From Chitinophaga filiformis (lineage in GTDB: Bacteria; Bacteroidota; Bacteroidia; Chitinophagales; Chitinophagaceae), in NCBI RefSeq assembly GCF_021646545.1, contig NZ_JAKIRP010000003.1, positions 124,001 through 188,000 on the forward strand: DNA of 64,000 bases, written 5' to 3'. Shown one piece after another: positions 36,509 to 46,438 of this stretch. A program made the translations under genes and the position numbers. The notes under the pieces are model-generated. The model was not told the origin of the DNA, did not search any database, and saw only the letters and a list, made by a program, of their open reading frames with translations. The stretch's first letter is position 1. Every line of letters begins with the position of its first letter.

Positions 36509-37371
36509 CCTTGTCTTAACCTGTTATTGCGTTTTAATTCATACATCTTGGCATCGACGAGGAAGCGGTACCAGAATCCCTGCAGGAAATGCCATACCAG
36601 CCCTGCGCCTCCATCCAGAAAACCTAAGCGTATAAAATAGCGGTAAATAAAATAAATGAAAGGACGTACAAACAACGGTATCCTGCTATATATCTTCTCC
36701 TTGATCCATCTCTTACGGGAAGACTGCTCCCCACTCAGCGATACGTCCACATTATTCTCAGATGTTGTTCCTCTCTCTATATCCAGCAGGTCCTTCACTT
36801 CACGCGAAGCATAGTTATTCTGTTTATGCGTCCACCAGGTGAGGTCATTCAGGTTATGATCCACCATATCAAACTGGAAGGCTTCCGTTTCTCCTTTTTC
36901 CAGTACAACATGTTCATCCATAGCCCGCTCCTCAAGACGACCTGTACCTGTTCGCCAGATGCGCAGCAACCGGTGCGGATAGAAGCCACCACGTTTCATC
37001 CATTTGTCCATGAATATTACACGGCGTTTGATGATAAAACCGCCTGTCTCCGGCTTTGCCTGCGGCAGTTTGGTATTGATCTCATCTATCAGTTCATCCA
37101 GCAGGTATTCATCACAATCCATACGCATCGTCCATGTTGTAGTGATGTTGCAATTGTCCAGCGCCCAGTTGAACTGGTCAGAGTGGTTGCCCGGCCATGG
37201 TCTCTGAACAACTTTAGCGCCCAGTGCAGTCGCAATTTCAACGGTGCGGTCAGTAGACATACTATCAATGATGATGATATTGTCTGATACGCGCTTCAGG
37301 TTCTGAATACAACGGGTAATATGTTTTTCCTCGTTATAAGTGAGGATGATAACTGTTAATGAATTAGACAC
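36505..37371 (-). CDS. Glycosyltransferase family 2 (LgtF/WaaE-like)
   Basis: A 288-residue GT-A enzyme. The N-terminal nucleotide-sugar fold has VIILTYNEEKHI (8-19), IDSMSTDRTVEIA and the DxD-like MRMDCDEYL (about 80-88). The layout resembles LPS beta-1,4-glucosyltransferases of the LgtF/WaaE group, with a C-terminal amphipathic/hydrophobic segment (about 225-260) for membrane contact. It starts with GTG at 37371, since no ATG lies before the first strand. It follows the GT4 gene by 6 bases and its stop overlaps the VanZ start by 4. The sugar it transfers is unknown. Confidence 0.87.
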   Translation of the reverse strand: MSNSLTVIILTYNEEKHITRCIQNLKRVSDNIIIIDSMSTDRTVEIATALGAKVVQRPWPGNHSDQFNWALDNCNITTTWTMRMDCDEYLLDELIDEINTKLPQAKPETGGFIIKRRVIFMDKWMKRGGFYPHRLLRIWRTGTGRLEERAMDEHVVLEKGETEAFQFDMVDHNLNDLTWWTHKQNNYASREVKDLLDIERGTTSENNVDVSLSGEQSSRKRWIKEKIYSRIPLFVRPFIYFIYRYFIRLGFLDGGAGLVWHFLQGFWYRFLVDAKMYELKRNNRLRQG

Positions 37372-37377
37372 CCTGAT

Positions 37378-38505
37378 TTATTTTGACTTATACAATTCAA
37401 TATACTTGTTCACCAGCCGGCTTCTGTCGAAGTCGCGCTGCATCAACGCCGGCGCAGCTGCAGACATGGCAGGCAGTCTGTCTCTTTCCGCATACACCTG
37501 TTCCAGTATTACCTTTATATTTTCAGGATCAATACCCGAGATCCAGCCCAGCTGATTATCGCTGATGTAAGTGCTTAATCCCACCATATTACTGATCAGT
37601 ACAGGCGTACCCATAGCCAGAGATTCTATTACGATGTTGGCAAAATTCTCATTGTAAGAGGTCAGCACCATCACATCATGATCACGCAGCAATTTGAACT
37701 TGGCATCTCCATATACAGGCCCTACCCAGGTAATATGCTGTTCGATGCCATACTCACGTGTCAGCGCTTTCAACTGCTCCAGGTAATCTTCTCTATAAGG
37801 CCCCGCAATGGTCAATTCATAAGGGAACGTAACCATGCTGAGTCCCTTGAACAACAATTCCAGTCCTTTCTTCGGATCTATCCTGCTCAGGAAAACAAAC
37901 CTGATCTTCTGCTGTACAGCCTTGGGCGAAACAGGACCATCAGGAACAGTAACAAAGTTGAAGATCTCTGCTACCTGAGATGCCGGATACATCTTTTTTA
38001 TCTCGTGTACTTCCGCGAGCGAAGTAGCGTGAAACTTCACCTTTGATAAGAGAGGATCACCTACAACTTTCTGAATGATCTTCTTCTGGAAGTTGTGGTT
38101 AGTCTCGAGAATATAATCACTCAGCATGCCCCTCGGAGAAACAACGGGGCGCACTCTTCTCACATAACAAACGAGCAACGTGAAGATGCTCACCAGGTTC
38201 CACCAGGAATGGATATGTACGGCATCATATTTTTTGATGTTCCGGTACAGATAACTGATCAGTCCTGGTGAGAAATGTGTATGGTCTTTTGTTAAACGTT
38301 TAAAGTAGATCGTATCCACTCCATCCACCTGTTGTACTACTCCATTCTGTACATTCAGTTCCTCTTTTCCGTTGGCGGTTGTAGTTACTACAGTCACCTT
38401 GTGTCCCTCTGCCACCAGCTGCTCGCACAAGGCTGAACTCGAATAGATAGGGCCACCGTATACGTAGGCAGGTTTATAAGAAGGGATTACATGAAGAATG
38501 TTCAT
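37378..38505 (-). CDS. Glycosyltransferase family 4
   Basis: A 375-residue GT-B glycosyltransferase. The acceptor domain begins ILHVIPSYKPAYVYGGPIYSS and has VHIHSWWNL (about 97-105). The donor domain has FVFLSRIDPKKGLELLFKG, ITWVGPVYGD and the ENFANIVIESLAMGTPVLIS block holding the E-x7-E type motif. It is one of four GT4-type enzymes in the locus beyond WcaI. Its product probably adds one internal sugar to the repeat; identity is not deducible. Confidence 0.9.
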   Translation of the reverse strand: MNILHVIPSYKPAYVYGGPIYSSSALCEQLVAEGHKVTVVTTTANGKEELNVQNGVVQQVDGVDTIYFKRLTKDHTHFSPGLISYLYRNIKKYDAVHIHSWWNLVSIFTLLVCYVRRVRPVVSPRGMLSDYILETNHNFQKKIIQKVVGDPLLSKVKFHATSLAEVHEIKKMYPASQVAEIFNFVTVPDGPVSPKAVQQKIRFVFLSRIDPKKGLELLFKGLSMVTFPYELTIAGPYREDYLEQLKALTREYGIEQHITWVGPVYGDAKFKLLRDHDVMVLTSYNENFANIVIESLAMGTPVLISNMVGLSTYISDNQLGWISGIDPENIKVILEQVYAERDRLPAMSAAAPALMQRDFDRSRLVNKYIELYKSK

Positions 38506-38553
38506 CTTTTACGCTCTTTTTTAACAACTTGTCGGTTAATGTTACAGTACTTC

Positions 38554-39216
38554 CTAATAGACGAATCCATCTACTCTGCTAAAGTATTTCGCGTCCTTAT
38601 CAATATCACTTACTGCTTTTGCAGGAACGCCCGCATATAGTTTCCATTCCTCATTAAATGCCTTATTCAGTAAAGACTTTGCACCCAGCACAGAATAACT
38701 GGGTAGCACCGCCCCACCAAGAATCGATACATTCGTTCCTACAAAGGTGTATTCACCGATCACTATAGGCGCGCTATCCTGACGGTTCTCGTATACATTA
38801 ATCGAGTGTGTAAGTAATTGTGACTGGTAACCGGCGATGGTCGTGAACTTTCCTATCGTGATAGAATTGGTACAGTCTATATGATGATTCTTGGTGATAG
38901 CCGCCCACTCTCCCATTATCAGTTCCGCCTTGCGCTCCGGCTGATGGCGGAAGTGTTTGGAATTAGTGTTGGTAGCAAATCCTGTCACCCAGTTACCTCT
39001 GCCTATTTTAGCATGTTCACTCATCTGCATAAGATCAAGGTTCACAGCTACAGTAAGATGATCAATGCGGCTGTTCTTTTCCATGATCAGCTTCCCGGGA
39101 AATACCCATGCCAGTCCTATGCGTGCGGTGGGATGAATTTTATATTTAAACCAGCTTTGTAATGCCAGGCGTTTTAGCCGCCATGGTAAACACACTGTAA
39201 TCAGTTTTAGGATCAT
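38554..39216 (-). CDS. Hexapeptide-repeat acyltransferase
   Basis: A 220-residue left-handed beta-helix transferase. An N-terminal amphipathic segment (LITVCLPWRLKRLALQSWF) precedes hexapeptide turns from residue about 30 to 200 (for example IGEYTFVGTNVSILGG, YSVLGAKSLLN, LYAGVPAKAV). A catalytic His is plausible in KNHHIDC (about 111-117). It likely O- or N-acetylates a sugar of the polymer. It sits between two GT4 genes, 11 bases from the next upstream gene. Confidence 0.82.
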   Translation of the reverse strand: MILKLITVCLPWRLKRLALQSWFKYKIHPTARIGLAWVFPGKLIMEKNSRIDHLTVAVNLDLMQMSEHAKIGRGNWVTGFATNTNSKHFRHQPERKAELIMGEWAAITKNHHIDCTNSITIGKFTTIAGYQSQLLTHSINVYENRQDSAPIVIGEYTFVGTNVSILGGAVLPSYSVLGAKSLLNKAFNEEWKLYAGVPAKAVSDIDKDAKYFSRVDGFVY

Positions 39217-39227
39217 CTGCTGATATA

Positions 39228-40358
39228 TTAGTTCTTTGAATACATGGATAAATACGCCTTAATCATGATATCAGGAGAGAAACGTTTTACATTGACAAAA
39301 CCCTGGTTAATTATAGCGTCTTTGGTTGCTTTATCAGATAATTTGAGGAATTCGGTTGCGAATGCCTGTGGCTGATGAGGATCTGCATGCAATGCTACTC
39401 CTCCGCTTACTTCCGGCATAGGCTCAATACTGCTGGCTACAACAGCTGCTCCGCAGGCCTGCGCTTCTATCACCGGCCATCCAAAACCCTCAGAGAAAGA
39501 AGGGAAAATGAATGCATAGCAGGAACTATACAGCGCCTTTAATGTAGCATGCGGTGGCTTCTTCACTGACACCAGTCTGTCCTGCAGCCCCAGTTTTACC
39601 GCATGTGCATGTAATGATTCTTCTATTTCATTACCGGCATAGCAGATCTTGCCTTTATATTTATCGCCCAGTATATGTACCATGTCCAGCAGCATCTTCC
39701 TGTTCTTGCGCTGCAGCTTCGAACCAATGTGCAGTATAAAAGGTTCATCTGCACTCAGTCCGGCATTTTTCAGCAACGCTTCACTTTCTGCTTTTGCTAC
39801 AGGAGAGAAGTCCCCATTGAACGCATTATGAATTACCTCCCAGTTGGAATCATCCTTGCCCTTTCCTGCAGCCAGCTCTTTCAGCTGGTTCAGTGTGAGG
39901 TGAGATACACAGGCGATCTTCTTTGCACTGATCAGGTTAGAGAGGATCCACTCCTGCATCACCTTACCAAAAGGAGAAGCAGGGCAATAAGCATCTGCAT
40001 GTCCACGTGCTCCCCTGATGGCTAATACATCATGGCAGGTGATGATCGTACGCTGCTTCGGCAGATGTCTGAGATAAAAAGCATTGGAATGATCACAGAT
40101 ATGATACTGTGTATCTTTGGGCTTGAAAGCATTTTTAAAACGAAGTACTAAAGGAAATAATATCCACTTGTCCACATACCCGAACCACTTACCAATTCCA
40201 CCGGAGGTAGCTTTAAAAAAAGATCCGAAGAAAACTGTTGGCCGCCAGATCTCAGTTGTATGTCCGGCGTCATTTAAACCACTTTCCACCATACGGGCGA
40301 AACGTTCCATACTTTCCTGCCTGTCCTTCGGGTAATTTCCTACTAAAACAATTCGCAT
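39228..40358 (-). CDS. Glycosyltransferase family 4
   Basis: A 376-residue GT-B enzyme. RIVLVGNYPKDRQESMERFA at the N-terminus and CDHSNAFYLRHLP belong to the acceptor domain. The donor domain shows FILHIGSKLQRKNRKMLLD and the sugar-nucleotide block PSFSEGFGWPVIEAQACGAAVVAS with two Glu residues seven apart, typical of retaining GT4 (mannosyltransferase-like) enzymes. It is read with its neighbours in the exopolysaccharide operon. Sugar unknown. Confidence 0.9.
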   Translation of the reverse strand: MRIVLVGNYPKDRQESMERFARMVESGLNDAGHTTEIWRPTVFFGSFFKATSGGIGKWFGYVDKWILFPLVLRFKNAFKPKDTQYHICDHSNAFYLRHLPKQRTIITCHDVLAIRGARGHADAYCPASPFGKVMQEWILSNLISAKKIACVSHLTLNQLKELAAGKGKDDSNWEVIHNAFNGDFSPVAKAESEALLKNAGLSADEPFILHIGSKLQRKNRKMLLDMVHILGDKYKGKICYAGNEIEESLHAHAVKLGLQDRLVSVKKPPHATLKALYSSCYAFIFPSFSEGFGWPVIEAQACGAAVVASSIEPMPEVSGGVALHADPHQPQAFATEFLKLSDKATKDAIINQGFVNVKRFSPDIMIKAYLSMYSKN

Positions 40359-40382
40359 ATATATCGTCTGAATATTTATCTG

Positions 40383-41405
40383 CTATACCGTTGCTAATTT
40401 CTCCCGCCCGAAAACCTTTTTAAAGTCAGGCAGAGAGCCCATAAAAAGCGCGCGCCCTATGGTAAAACTGTTCAGGAGATAGTAACCTCCCATTGACACC
40501 GCCAATGCTATAAAGAATCGTGCCAGAGGACTCACAATGGAAAATTGTTCCAGTGCAATGAACTGTACCGGCTGATGCAGGTACATAATCACCATAGACG
40601 CTGTGCCCAACTCGCTGAATGGTTTGCTGACAACAGGATTCACAGCTATGATCTTCACTATTTCTATCAGGCACAATACCACCACCAGGCTGGAGAACAA
40701 TGTAACGAAAGGAATACCGTAATTACCTGTTTTCATATCGTACCTATTGGCGGGATAGTAGTAGGTGAACACAATCACACCCGCCAGCAGTACAAAGAAT
40801 ACCCACTTATATTTTCCCGGATCGCCCTGCATACCTTTATACAGATAACCCATGTAGAAAATGGGCAACGCCGCGAATACAACGTCTGCATTCCATGGTA
40901 ATCCCGGAAAATGAGGTATGAAGTTATTGATCGCATAACTGATCACAAGGCTTGCAAACATCAACAAACCAATGATCTTTTTACTCACTTTGTTCATCAG
41001 GAAATTCATCAGCTGCTGTACCAGGAAGAAACAGGTCACATACCAGAACACTGCCGTCCATCCTATCAGGAAGCGGCCTCCCAGAACAGGCCTTACAAGA
41101 CCTTTGGCAATTGTTTCCTTACCTGTCAGTATCTCCTTTATTTCGTACGGCACATATATCAGGCAAAGGAATGCCACATAAGGCACCAGTAAGTGGAATG
41201 ATTTTTTTGTGAGATATTCTTTCCAGTCGGCAGAAGGTTTAAATAAAAATCCACCTATAAAAAAGAATAATGGCATATGAAAAAGGAACAGGTACCTGGC
41301 GATGCTGTCAGGGAATATATGCCCTGCCACTACGGTTAAAATACCGATGCCTTTTAAGGTATCTATCCATCCGATCCTGGAGGAGGTATTCATAGTATTA
41401 CTCAT
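40383..41405 (-). CDS. Acyltransferase family 3 membrane protein (first of three)
   Basis: A 340-residue integral membrane O-acyltransferase with about ten hydrophobic helices. Family signatures: RIGWIDTLKGIGILTVVAGH near the N-terminus, with the RxD and His thought to act in catalysis, and FLFHMPLFFFIGGFLF. Such enzymes carry acetyl or succinyl groups across the inner membrane onto glycans. An alternative start at the fifth codon (MNTSSRIG) is possible. Three related genes within 5 kb suggest a heavily acylated polymer. Confidence 0.9.
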   Translation of the reverse strand: MSNTMNTSSRIGWIDTLKGIGILTVVAGHIFPDSIARYLFLFHMPLFFFIGGFLFKPSADWKEYLTKKSFHLLVPYVAFLCLIYVPYEIKEILTGKETIAKGLVRPVLGGRFLIGWTAVFWYVTCFFLVQQLMNFLMNKVSKKIIGLLMFASLVISYAINNFIPHFPGLPWNADVVFAALPIFYMGYLYKGMQGDPGKYKWVFFVLLAGVIVFTYYYPANRYDMKTGNYGIPFVTLFSSLVVVLCLIEIVKIIAVNPVVSKPFSELGTASMVIMYLHQPVQFIALEQFSIVSPLARFFIALAVSMGGYYLLNSFTIGRALFMGSLPDFKKVFGREKLATV

Positions 41406-41428
41406 GGTGCAAGTAGCATAGCGGCCTT

Positions 41429-42562
41429 TTAGCTGGCCAGATTAAACCTTCTGAAGAAAAATGCTGTATAGTTCAACCGCAGCATATTAAGTTTCCATCT
41501 GATCGTTTTCTCTTCTATTGTTGTACACAATATGATGAAAAGAAGGATCACCACTACCTGCACCATTATATTCACATGAAAATACCGCAACATCAGCATC
41601 AGCGGGTAATGTAACGCATAGGTAGCATAACTGCCTTTACCTACATAGTTGAAGATTTTATTCAGGACCCATACAGGCCATTTAAAAATGGTCTGTGCTG
41701 TTGCCGATTTACTAAAGAAGGTGATCAGGTAAAATACCGCGGCCATCAACAGTCCTTTACAAATGAAGACCAGCGTATTGGAGGAGAGAAAATGCCTGCC
41801 TGCTGCCAGGTACAGGATACCAAACACAAAGGCACCTGTAAACAATAAGTGATAAGTCTCTCCCTTCAGGTATGTTCTGGAGGCCAGGTAACCGGAAAAC
41901 CAGATAATGAATGAACTGAAGAAAGCAAAATATGGCACAAAGAAGATCTTGTTCACAGCAAATGCAGCAACAGACAACGCCAGCAGTACAGCATATTTCA
42001 CCAGTATATTGATCCTGCCTAAATACTTCCTGTTGATAAGGTATACCAACGGGAAGAAGCAGTAAAAGAAAAACTCGAACGACAATGACCACAATGGTCC
42101 GTTAAAGCCATAGGGAATAAACCATGAACCCTCAATAATGTCTGCCGTTTGCAGGAAAAGTACATTCCCCAGCATATTCCAGGCACTGTAGTTCGGCAGG
42201 TGCGCCTGATGCATCATAAAACCCGAGAACAATGTAAAAAGCAGGGCTATGACATACACCGGCAATATTCTCTTAAACCGGCGGTAAATATATTCGTTGA
42301 TCGTTTCAGGACTGTCAGGTGTTTTGTTTTTAAGACTTAATCCGATAGAGAAGCCGGACAAAACAAAGAAGAACAGCACTGCTTCTTTATTAAACTCAGA
42401 GATATAGAAAAGTGTATCATACCAGGATTGTCCCCTATATACCTGGAAATAACTGTTATTAATAAACAAAAAATGATGCAGGCAAACGATCATGGCGGCA
42501 AGCCCTCTCAGGCTATCCAGCACGACGATCCTGCTACTCCCGGGGTTGGCGTGGTGTTTCAT
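41429..42562 (-). CDS. Acyltransferase family 3 membrane protein (second of three)
   Basis: A 377-residue membrane O-acyltransferase with about ten helices. It has LDSLRGLAAMIVCLHHFLF (about 15-33, with the conserved RG and His), LFFFVLSGFSIGLSL and FKRILPVYVIALLF, all typical of OafA/NodX-like acyltransferases. It is more similar in motif layout to the third copy than to the first. It lies 52 bases downstream of the polymerase stop and probably modifies the same polymer. Confidence 0.9.
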   Translation of the reverse strand: MKHHANPGSSRIVVLDSLRGLAAMIVCLHHFLFINNSYFQVYRGQSWYDTLFYISEFNKEAVLFFFVLSGFSIGLSLKNKTPDSPETINEYIYRRFKRILPVYVIALLFTLFSGFMMHQAHLPNYSAWNMLGNVLFLQTADIIEGSWFIPYGFNGPLWSLSFEFFFYCFFPLVYLINRKYLGRINILVKYAVLLALSVAAFAVNKIFFVPYFAFFSSFIIWFSGYLASRTYLKGETYHLLFTGAFVFGILYLAAGRHFLSSNTLVFICKGLLMAAVFYLITFFSKSATAQTIFKWPVWVLNKIFNYVGKGSYATYALHYPLMLMLRYFHVNIMVQVVVILLFIILCTTIEEKTIRWKLNMLRLNYTAFFFRRFNLAS

Positions 42563-42614
42563 TCAGGAATTCCGGTTTCGTTATGGTTGTATATGTATGG
42601 TTATGCGGGACAGG

Positions 42615-44021
42615 CTAAACTGCCATCTCCCCCAGTTCTTCTTCTGTTTCCGGTTCTTCCACTTCTTCATCGTCACGCAATGATGCCATCAAAAGACCGC
42701 CTACCAGGGTTGCAAATCCCAGTGAAGTAGGTTGTCCCCATCCTCCCTGAGCTACCAGCAGAAATCCGTTGCTCACTATCATCCATGGCAGCAGGTCTCC
42801 CTTGCTTAATTTTCTGAACGCCTCAAATCCCAGGCTGAACGCCAGCCCCAGGCGGATAAACACGAGCCCTAATCCTAAAATAGGTCCCAGTTCACCTACT
42901 GCCCTTCCCCACTCACCTTCGGCAATCAGGAAGGTAAAGCCCCCTGTCAGCAACATAGCGCCTACGTTCGTTCCCATACCAATACCATATCCCCACAGTG
43001 GCATATCCGAGGTGGCGGAGAAAGCACCCAGCATCCCTCCCAGATAACGGTCAAGGAATACACCTTCCATCCCTCCTTCACTTTCATTGGCATTTTCGAA
43101 ACGCGCCGTGAATGCTTCAATGGCTCCCCCCACAATACTTGTCTGACTGAGAAGAGCTATCAACACTACCAGGCCAAGCACCGCTCCAAACATTCTGCCG
43201 GCATATTTAGGATTGCTGGAGCCTGCATACAGGCAGAACATCAGTGTGATGATGATCTGGAAAAGCAAGGCACGGCTGATGGAAAGCGGTATCGACATCA
43301 ATACAGCACCGGTGGCGCCTATCAATATCCAGCGACTGACTTTTTCATTACTCAGCCAGAAATAAAACACGAAAGGCGCCACAAAGCTGAAGAACAAGGT
43401 GGTTCCATTGGTAAATGAAAATGTTGCCGGCGGACGGAAAAAACCCAAGGCTCCACTAAATCCGGCGCCGCCTTCGGCATCACCCACACCTTTGTTCACC
43501 CAGGCCGTCTGCGGACTGTAAAACTGTACCGCGATGAGTACCGCCATAGGTATGGCGATCATCAGTGTGATCTTTCCCAGATGTACTACATCTTTACGCG
43601 TAAAGATGCTTCTTATGACAAACATCATGGGGAAGTGTATCAAAAGAATGCGCGCTCCGTATGCTGCCACAAAAGGATTCCCATGCCCGACTGTAAGTGC
43701 GGCAATGAGCCCCAGTATTCCAATGATCGTCATGAGTGTAAGTGAATATGCAGGGATAAGTATCTTCCGCTGCAAACAAACAACGATCAGCCACAAGGCT
43801 ACCGGGTCGCGTATTACCAGTAATGGCGTAGCCAGTCCCGGTAATATCCAGCGGCGCAAAGCACCTTCAAACAGTAATAGTAAAAAGTATGCCCATACCC
43901 CTTGCTTCAGCCGCAGCATCAACTTTTGTGAGTTGAGTGCCGTGAGCTGCTGATAACGCAGAGATGCTATTTCAGCTAAACGATCAGCTGCAAGCTGACT
44001 TTTATTGGGATACTGATTCAT
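42615..44021 (-). CDS. O-antigen/exopolysaccharide polymerase-like membrane protein (Wzy)
   Basis: A 468-residue protein with about 11-12 membrane segments and a large periplasmic loop in the middle (about 175-205), as in Wzy polymerases and O-antigen ligases. Hydrophilic first 45 residues are cytosolic. The last residues are very acidic (DDEEVEEPETEEE, about 450-462), an unusual cytosolic tail. The frame also has ATG at 44036; ATG 44021 was chosen because it reduces overlap with the upstream acyltransferase to 20 bases. It is the only polymerase-like gene in the cluster, so it should join repeat units delivered by the flippase at 48537-49853. Confidence 0.75.
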   Translation of the reverse strand: MNQYPNKSQLAADRLAEIASLRYQQLTALNSQKLMLRLKQGVWAYFLLLLFEGALRRWILPGLATPLLVIRDPVALWLIVVCLQRKILIPAYSLTLMTIIGILGLIAALTVGHGNPFVAAYGARILLIHFPMMFVIRSIFTRKDVVHLGKITLMIAIPMAVLIAVQFYSPQTAWVNKGVGDAEGGAGFSGALGFFRPPATFSFTNGTTLFFSFVAPFVFYFWLSNEKVSRWILIGATGAVLMSIPLSISRALLFQIIITLMFCLYAGSSNPKYAGRMFGAVLGLVVLIALLSQTSIVGGAIEAFTARFENANESEGGMEGVFLDRYLGGMLGAFSATSDMPLWGYGIGMGTNVGAMLLTGGFTFLIAEGEWGRAVGELGPILGLGLVFIRLGLAFSLGFEAFRKLSKGDLLPWMIVSNGFLLVAQGGWGQPTSLGFATLVGGLLMASLRDDEEVEEPETEEELGEMAV

Positions 44022-45195
44022 AATTTCCGGAAACATTTATAACAGGTGTTGCGGGCGTTGCTGCTGCCTTTGGCGGCATGTTCAGGAAACGGCGTTCCAC
44101 CAGTAAATAAAACACATATGCCAACAATACAGACACCGGTACGGCTACTAAAAGCATAAATAGTAAACGCATGTTATCTGTCATCTGAATATCTAACGTA
44201 TACAAGTTGATCGCAGCCAGTATAGGGCTGTGGATCAGGTAAATACTATAGGAAAATGCACCGAGCCCCACAGCCACCTTTCCATTCAGGAAACGTAATA
44301 ATAAAGGACGGTCCTGCATTGCATGTTCCTTCAGGGTATAATATACTATCACGGCGCTTACTGCCAGCCCTACCATCACCTCGGTAAAGGTCAGTGACAG
44401 CTTCAACGGTTTGCTTACAGCCAGTATCGCTACCACCAGTGCTACCAGGCCACTCACTATCCAGCCATTGGCAAGAAGGCTTTTTACTTTTTCTGTAGTG
44501 CCCTTTGTGTCAAAAGCGATGATAGCAGCAGCCATTCCTATACCAAATAGTCCCAGGTACCAGGGGTGTAACCACCAGAAACTGACACGGTGAGGCAATA
44601 CCAGTTCCGGTAACACACCCACTATCACCGCTGCAGCTGTTGCTGCTCCCAGGCCATAACGGCGCCATAACAGCAATAATACCGGGAAAGTGAAATAGAT
44701 CTGCCATTCAGTTGCCACACTCCACAGTGGGCCATTTATTTTAAAGATCCAGTGCGTATGAATATTATGCACCAGCAAAAGATGTGTCACAATACCTTCC
44801 AGGTTCACCGGTAGCTTGGAATCCCAGGCAGTATCGTGCGGGGTTTGCATTAAGGGCAATGCCCATATCAGCAGTAATGAAAGTAACAATGCGAAGTAAT
44901 AAGGCGGCAATATTCTGTGCGCACGCCTTCTGATATATGTTTTGAAGCCGCCGCGCAGGTCCCTGTTCTCTGACAATGCCACGGGAATGGTCAGGCAAAA
45001 ACCTGATAACACGATGAACACTGCAACAGAATAATGACCGAATTCCAGCAGGCCAGTGAGCGGCTTAAGCGCACCGGTAAACTCCGTTTTCTCAATACCA
45101 TTGCCGGTAAAGAACACTGCATGATAGAACGCCACATACAGGGCACAGAGCCCTCTTATACCGTCCAGAAATTCAAGTCTTGGCCTTTTAATCAT
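44002..45195 (-). CDS. Acyltransferase family 3 membrane protein (third of three)
   Basis: A 397-residue membrane O-acyltransferase with about ten helices. LEFLDGIRGLCALYVAFYHAVF (8-29) carries the family RG and His, followed by VAVFIVLSGFCLTIPV and YIRRRAHRILPPYYFALLLSL. The C-terminus is extended by a short Pro/Ala-rich tail. It starts 12 bases after the GT4 stop and its end overlaps the polymerase start, so translation of both is likely coupled. Confidence 0.92.
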   Translation of the reverse strand: MIKRPRLEFLDGIRGLCALYVAFYHAVFFTGNGIEKTEFTGALKPLTGLLEFGHYSVAVFIVLSGFCLTIPVALSENRDLRGGFKTYIRRRAHRILPPYYFALLLSLLLIWALPLMQTPHDTAWDSKLPVNLEGIVTHLLLVHNIHTHWIFKINGPLWSVATEWQIYFTFPVLLLLWRRYGLGAATAAAVIVGVLPELVLPHRVSFWWLHPWYLGLFGIGMAAAIIAFDTKGTTEKVKSLLANGWIVSGLVALVVAILAVSKPLKLSLTFTEVMVGLAVSAVIVYYTLKEHAMQDRPLLLRFLNGKVAVGLGAFSYSIYLIHSPILAAINLYTLDIQMTDNMRLLFMLLVAVPVSVLLAYVFYLLVERRFLNMPPKAAATPATPVINVSGNYESVSQ

Positions 45196-45207
45196 AATTA
45201 GGGTTAT

Positions 45208-46437
45208 TTATGCATGTATGATTGCTGTTGCCAGCTCGTCTCCGTAAACCTGCCACGGTCTGCTACGGGCTTTCTCCATTGCTGCCAGTCCTGCTACCGG
45301 TATATTGTCCGGCTGATCGAGAAGTGCTGCAATTGCGTTGTATAAAGCATCCGTAGATCCGGCTTCAGCCAGCCAGCCGTTCCTGCCGTGTGTAATCAGG
45401 TCCGGTCCTGCTGTACGGTCTGTCGTGATCACCGGTGTACCTTGCGACATTGCTTCTGTGATCACCAGCCCGAATCCTTCAAACAGGGATGGAAACAACA
45501 ATACATCGTGTGCTCTCATTGTTTTGAGGATCTCCGCATGCGGCATACTGGGTATCCAGGTATGTTTGGCAAGGGCTGCATCCAGCGCCGGGCAATTTTC
45601 CGTCACCTTCTTTCCCACAACGGTCAGCGTTACTGCATTTCCCAGCCGCTCTACCGCTGCAAAGAGATCTGCGATGCCTTTACGTTGCGACAGTCCGCCT
45701 ACGAATAACAATTTCAGCGGACGTCCTGCTATCTTTTCATAGTCCCTGCCACTGGTCACAGCGGGGAAACCATAAGGTATTACATCCACAGGTGCGAGCT
45801 TGCCGGGATAATCCTTCAGCGTCTTTGCAGTAAAACTGCTCGCCACAAAGATCCTGTTGGCCAGTTTCAGCTCTTCATCCTTTCTGTCCAGCTTTGCCTG
45901 TGAAGCGTTAAACCCTATGAGGGTATTCTTCCATTCCGGCCAGCGTTCCCTTTCAATGCCCAGCAGATGCCGGGAAGTACGCCAGTAACCAATAGGCAGA
46001 TCGTACAGGCATTTTAATCCCAGGCGGGTTGCTTCACGGAAAGTGAACATAGCGCCATCTTCATAGGCGTACACAGCATTCACCTTACGGGCCACTTTAT
46101 TCAGGTGGTTCGTAAGCCTTCTGTCCATGTTATGATACACAGCATCTACTGAGAATATGCCTTTCTCGTGCCTCACCAGGCTTTTCAGCCCTGCCTTTGC
46201 CGCTACCAGGCGGCCCAGTTCAAACCAGGGCCAGGTTTTGGTAAAAGGCTGCAGGCGTGCTTCGAAACCACGACGCCTGATCTCCGACAAAGGACCTATT
46301 CCACCGAGGCGGTCCAGGGTACTCCCGGGAAATGAAGCAATCGCTGTATGAAACTCAGACAGGATATCCGCATCTGCCAGCCCCGCCACTGCAGCTCTGA
46401 CATTCGCATTGCCTGTAGGATGAGATATGATGACCAT
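45208..46437 (-). CDS. Glycosyltransferase family 4
   Basis: A 409-residue GT-B enzyme beginning VIISHPTGNANVRAAVAGL. The acceptor domain is long and contains YAYEDGAMFTF and LYDLPIGYWR. The donor domain has LLFVGGLSQRKGIADLFAA and the block PSLFEGFGLVITEAMSQGTPVITT. The frame extends 25 codons upstream inside the preceding gene; the ATG at 46437, one base after that gene's stop, is the natural start. The N-terminal half resembles enzymes with slightly longer acceptor domains found in polysaccharide loci. Sugar unknown. Confidence 0.9.
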   Translation of the reverse strand: MVIISHPTGNANVRAAVAGLADADILSEFHTAIASFPGSTLDRLGGIGPLSEIRRRGFEARLQPFTKTWPWFELGRLVAAKAGLKSLVRHEKGIFSVDAVYHNMDRRLTNHLNKVARKVNAVYAYEDGAMFTFREATRLGLKCLYDLPIGYWRTSRHLLGIERERWPEWKNTLIGFNASQAKLDRKDEELKLANRIFVASSFTAKTLKDYPGKLAPVDVIPYGFPAVTSGRDYEKIAGRPLKLLFVGGLSQRKGIADLFAAVERLGNAVTLTVVGKKVTENCPALDAALAKHTWIPSMPHAEILKTMRAHDVLLFPSLFEGFGLVITEAMSQGTPVITTDRTAGPDLITHGRNGWLAEAGSTDALYNAIAALLDQPDNIPVAGLAAMEKARSRPWQVYGDELATAIIHA

Positions 46438-46438
46438 C

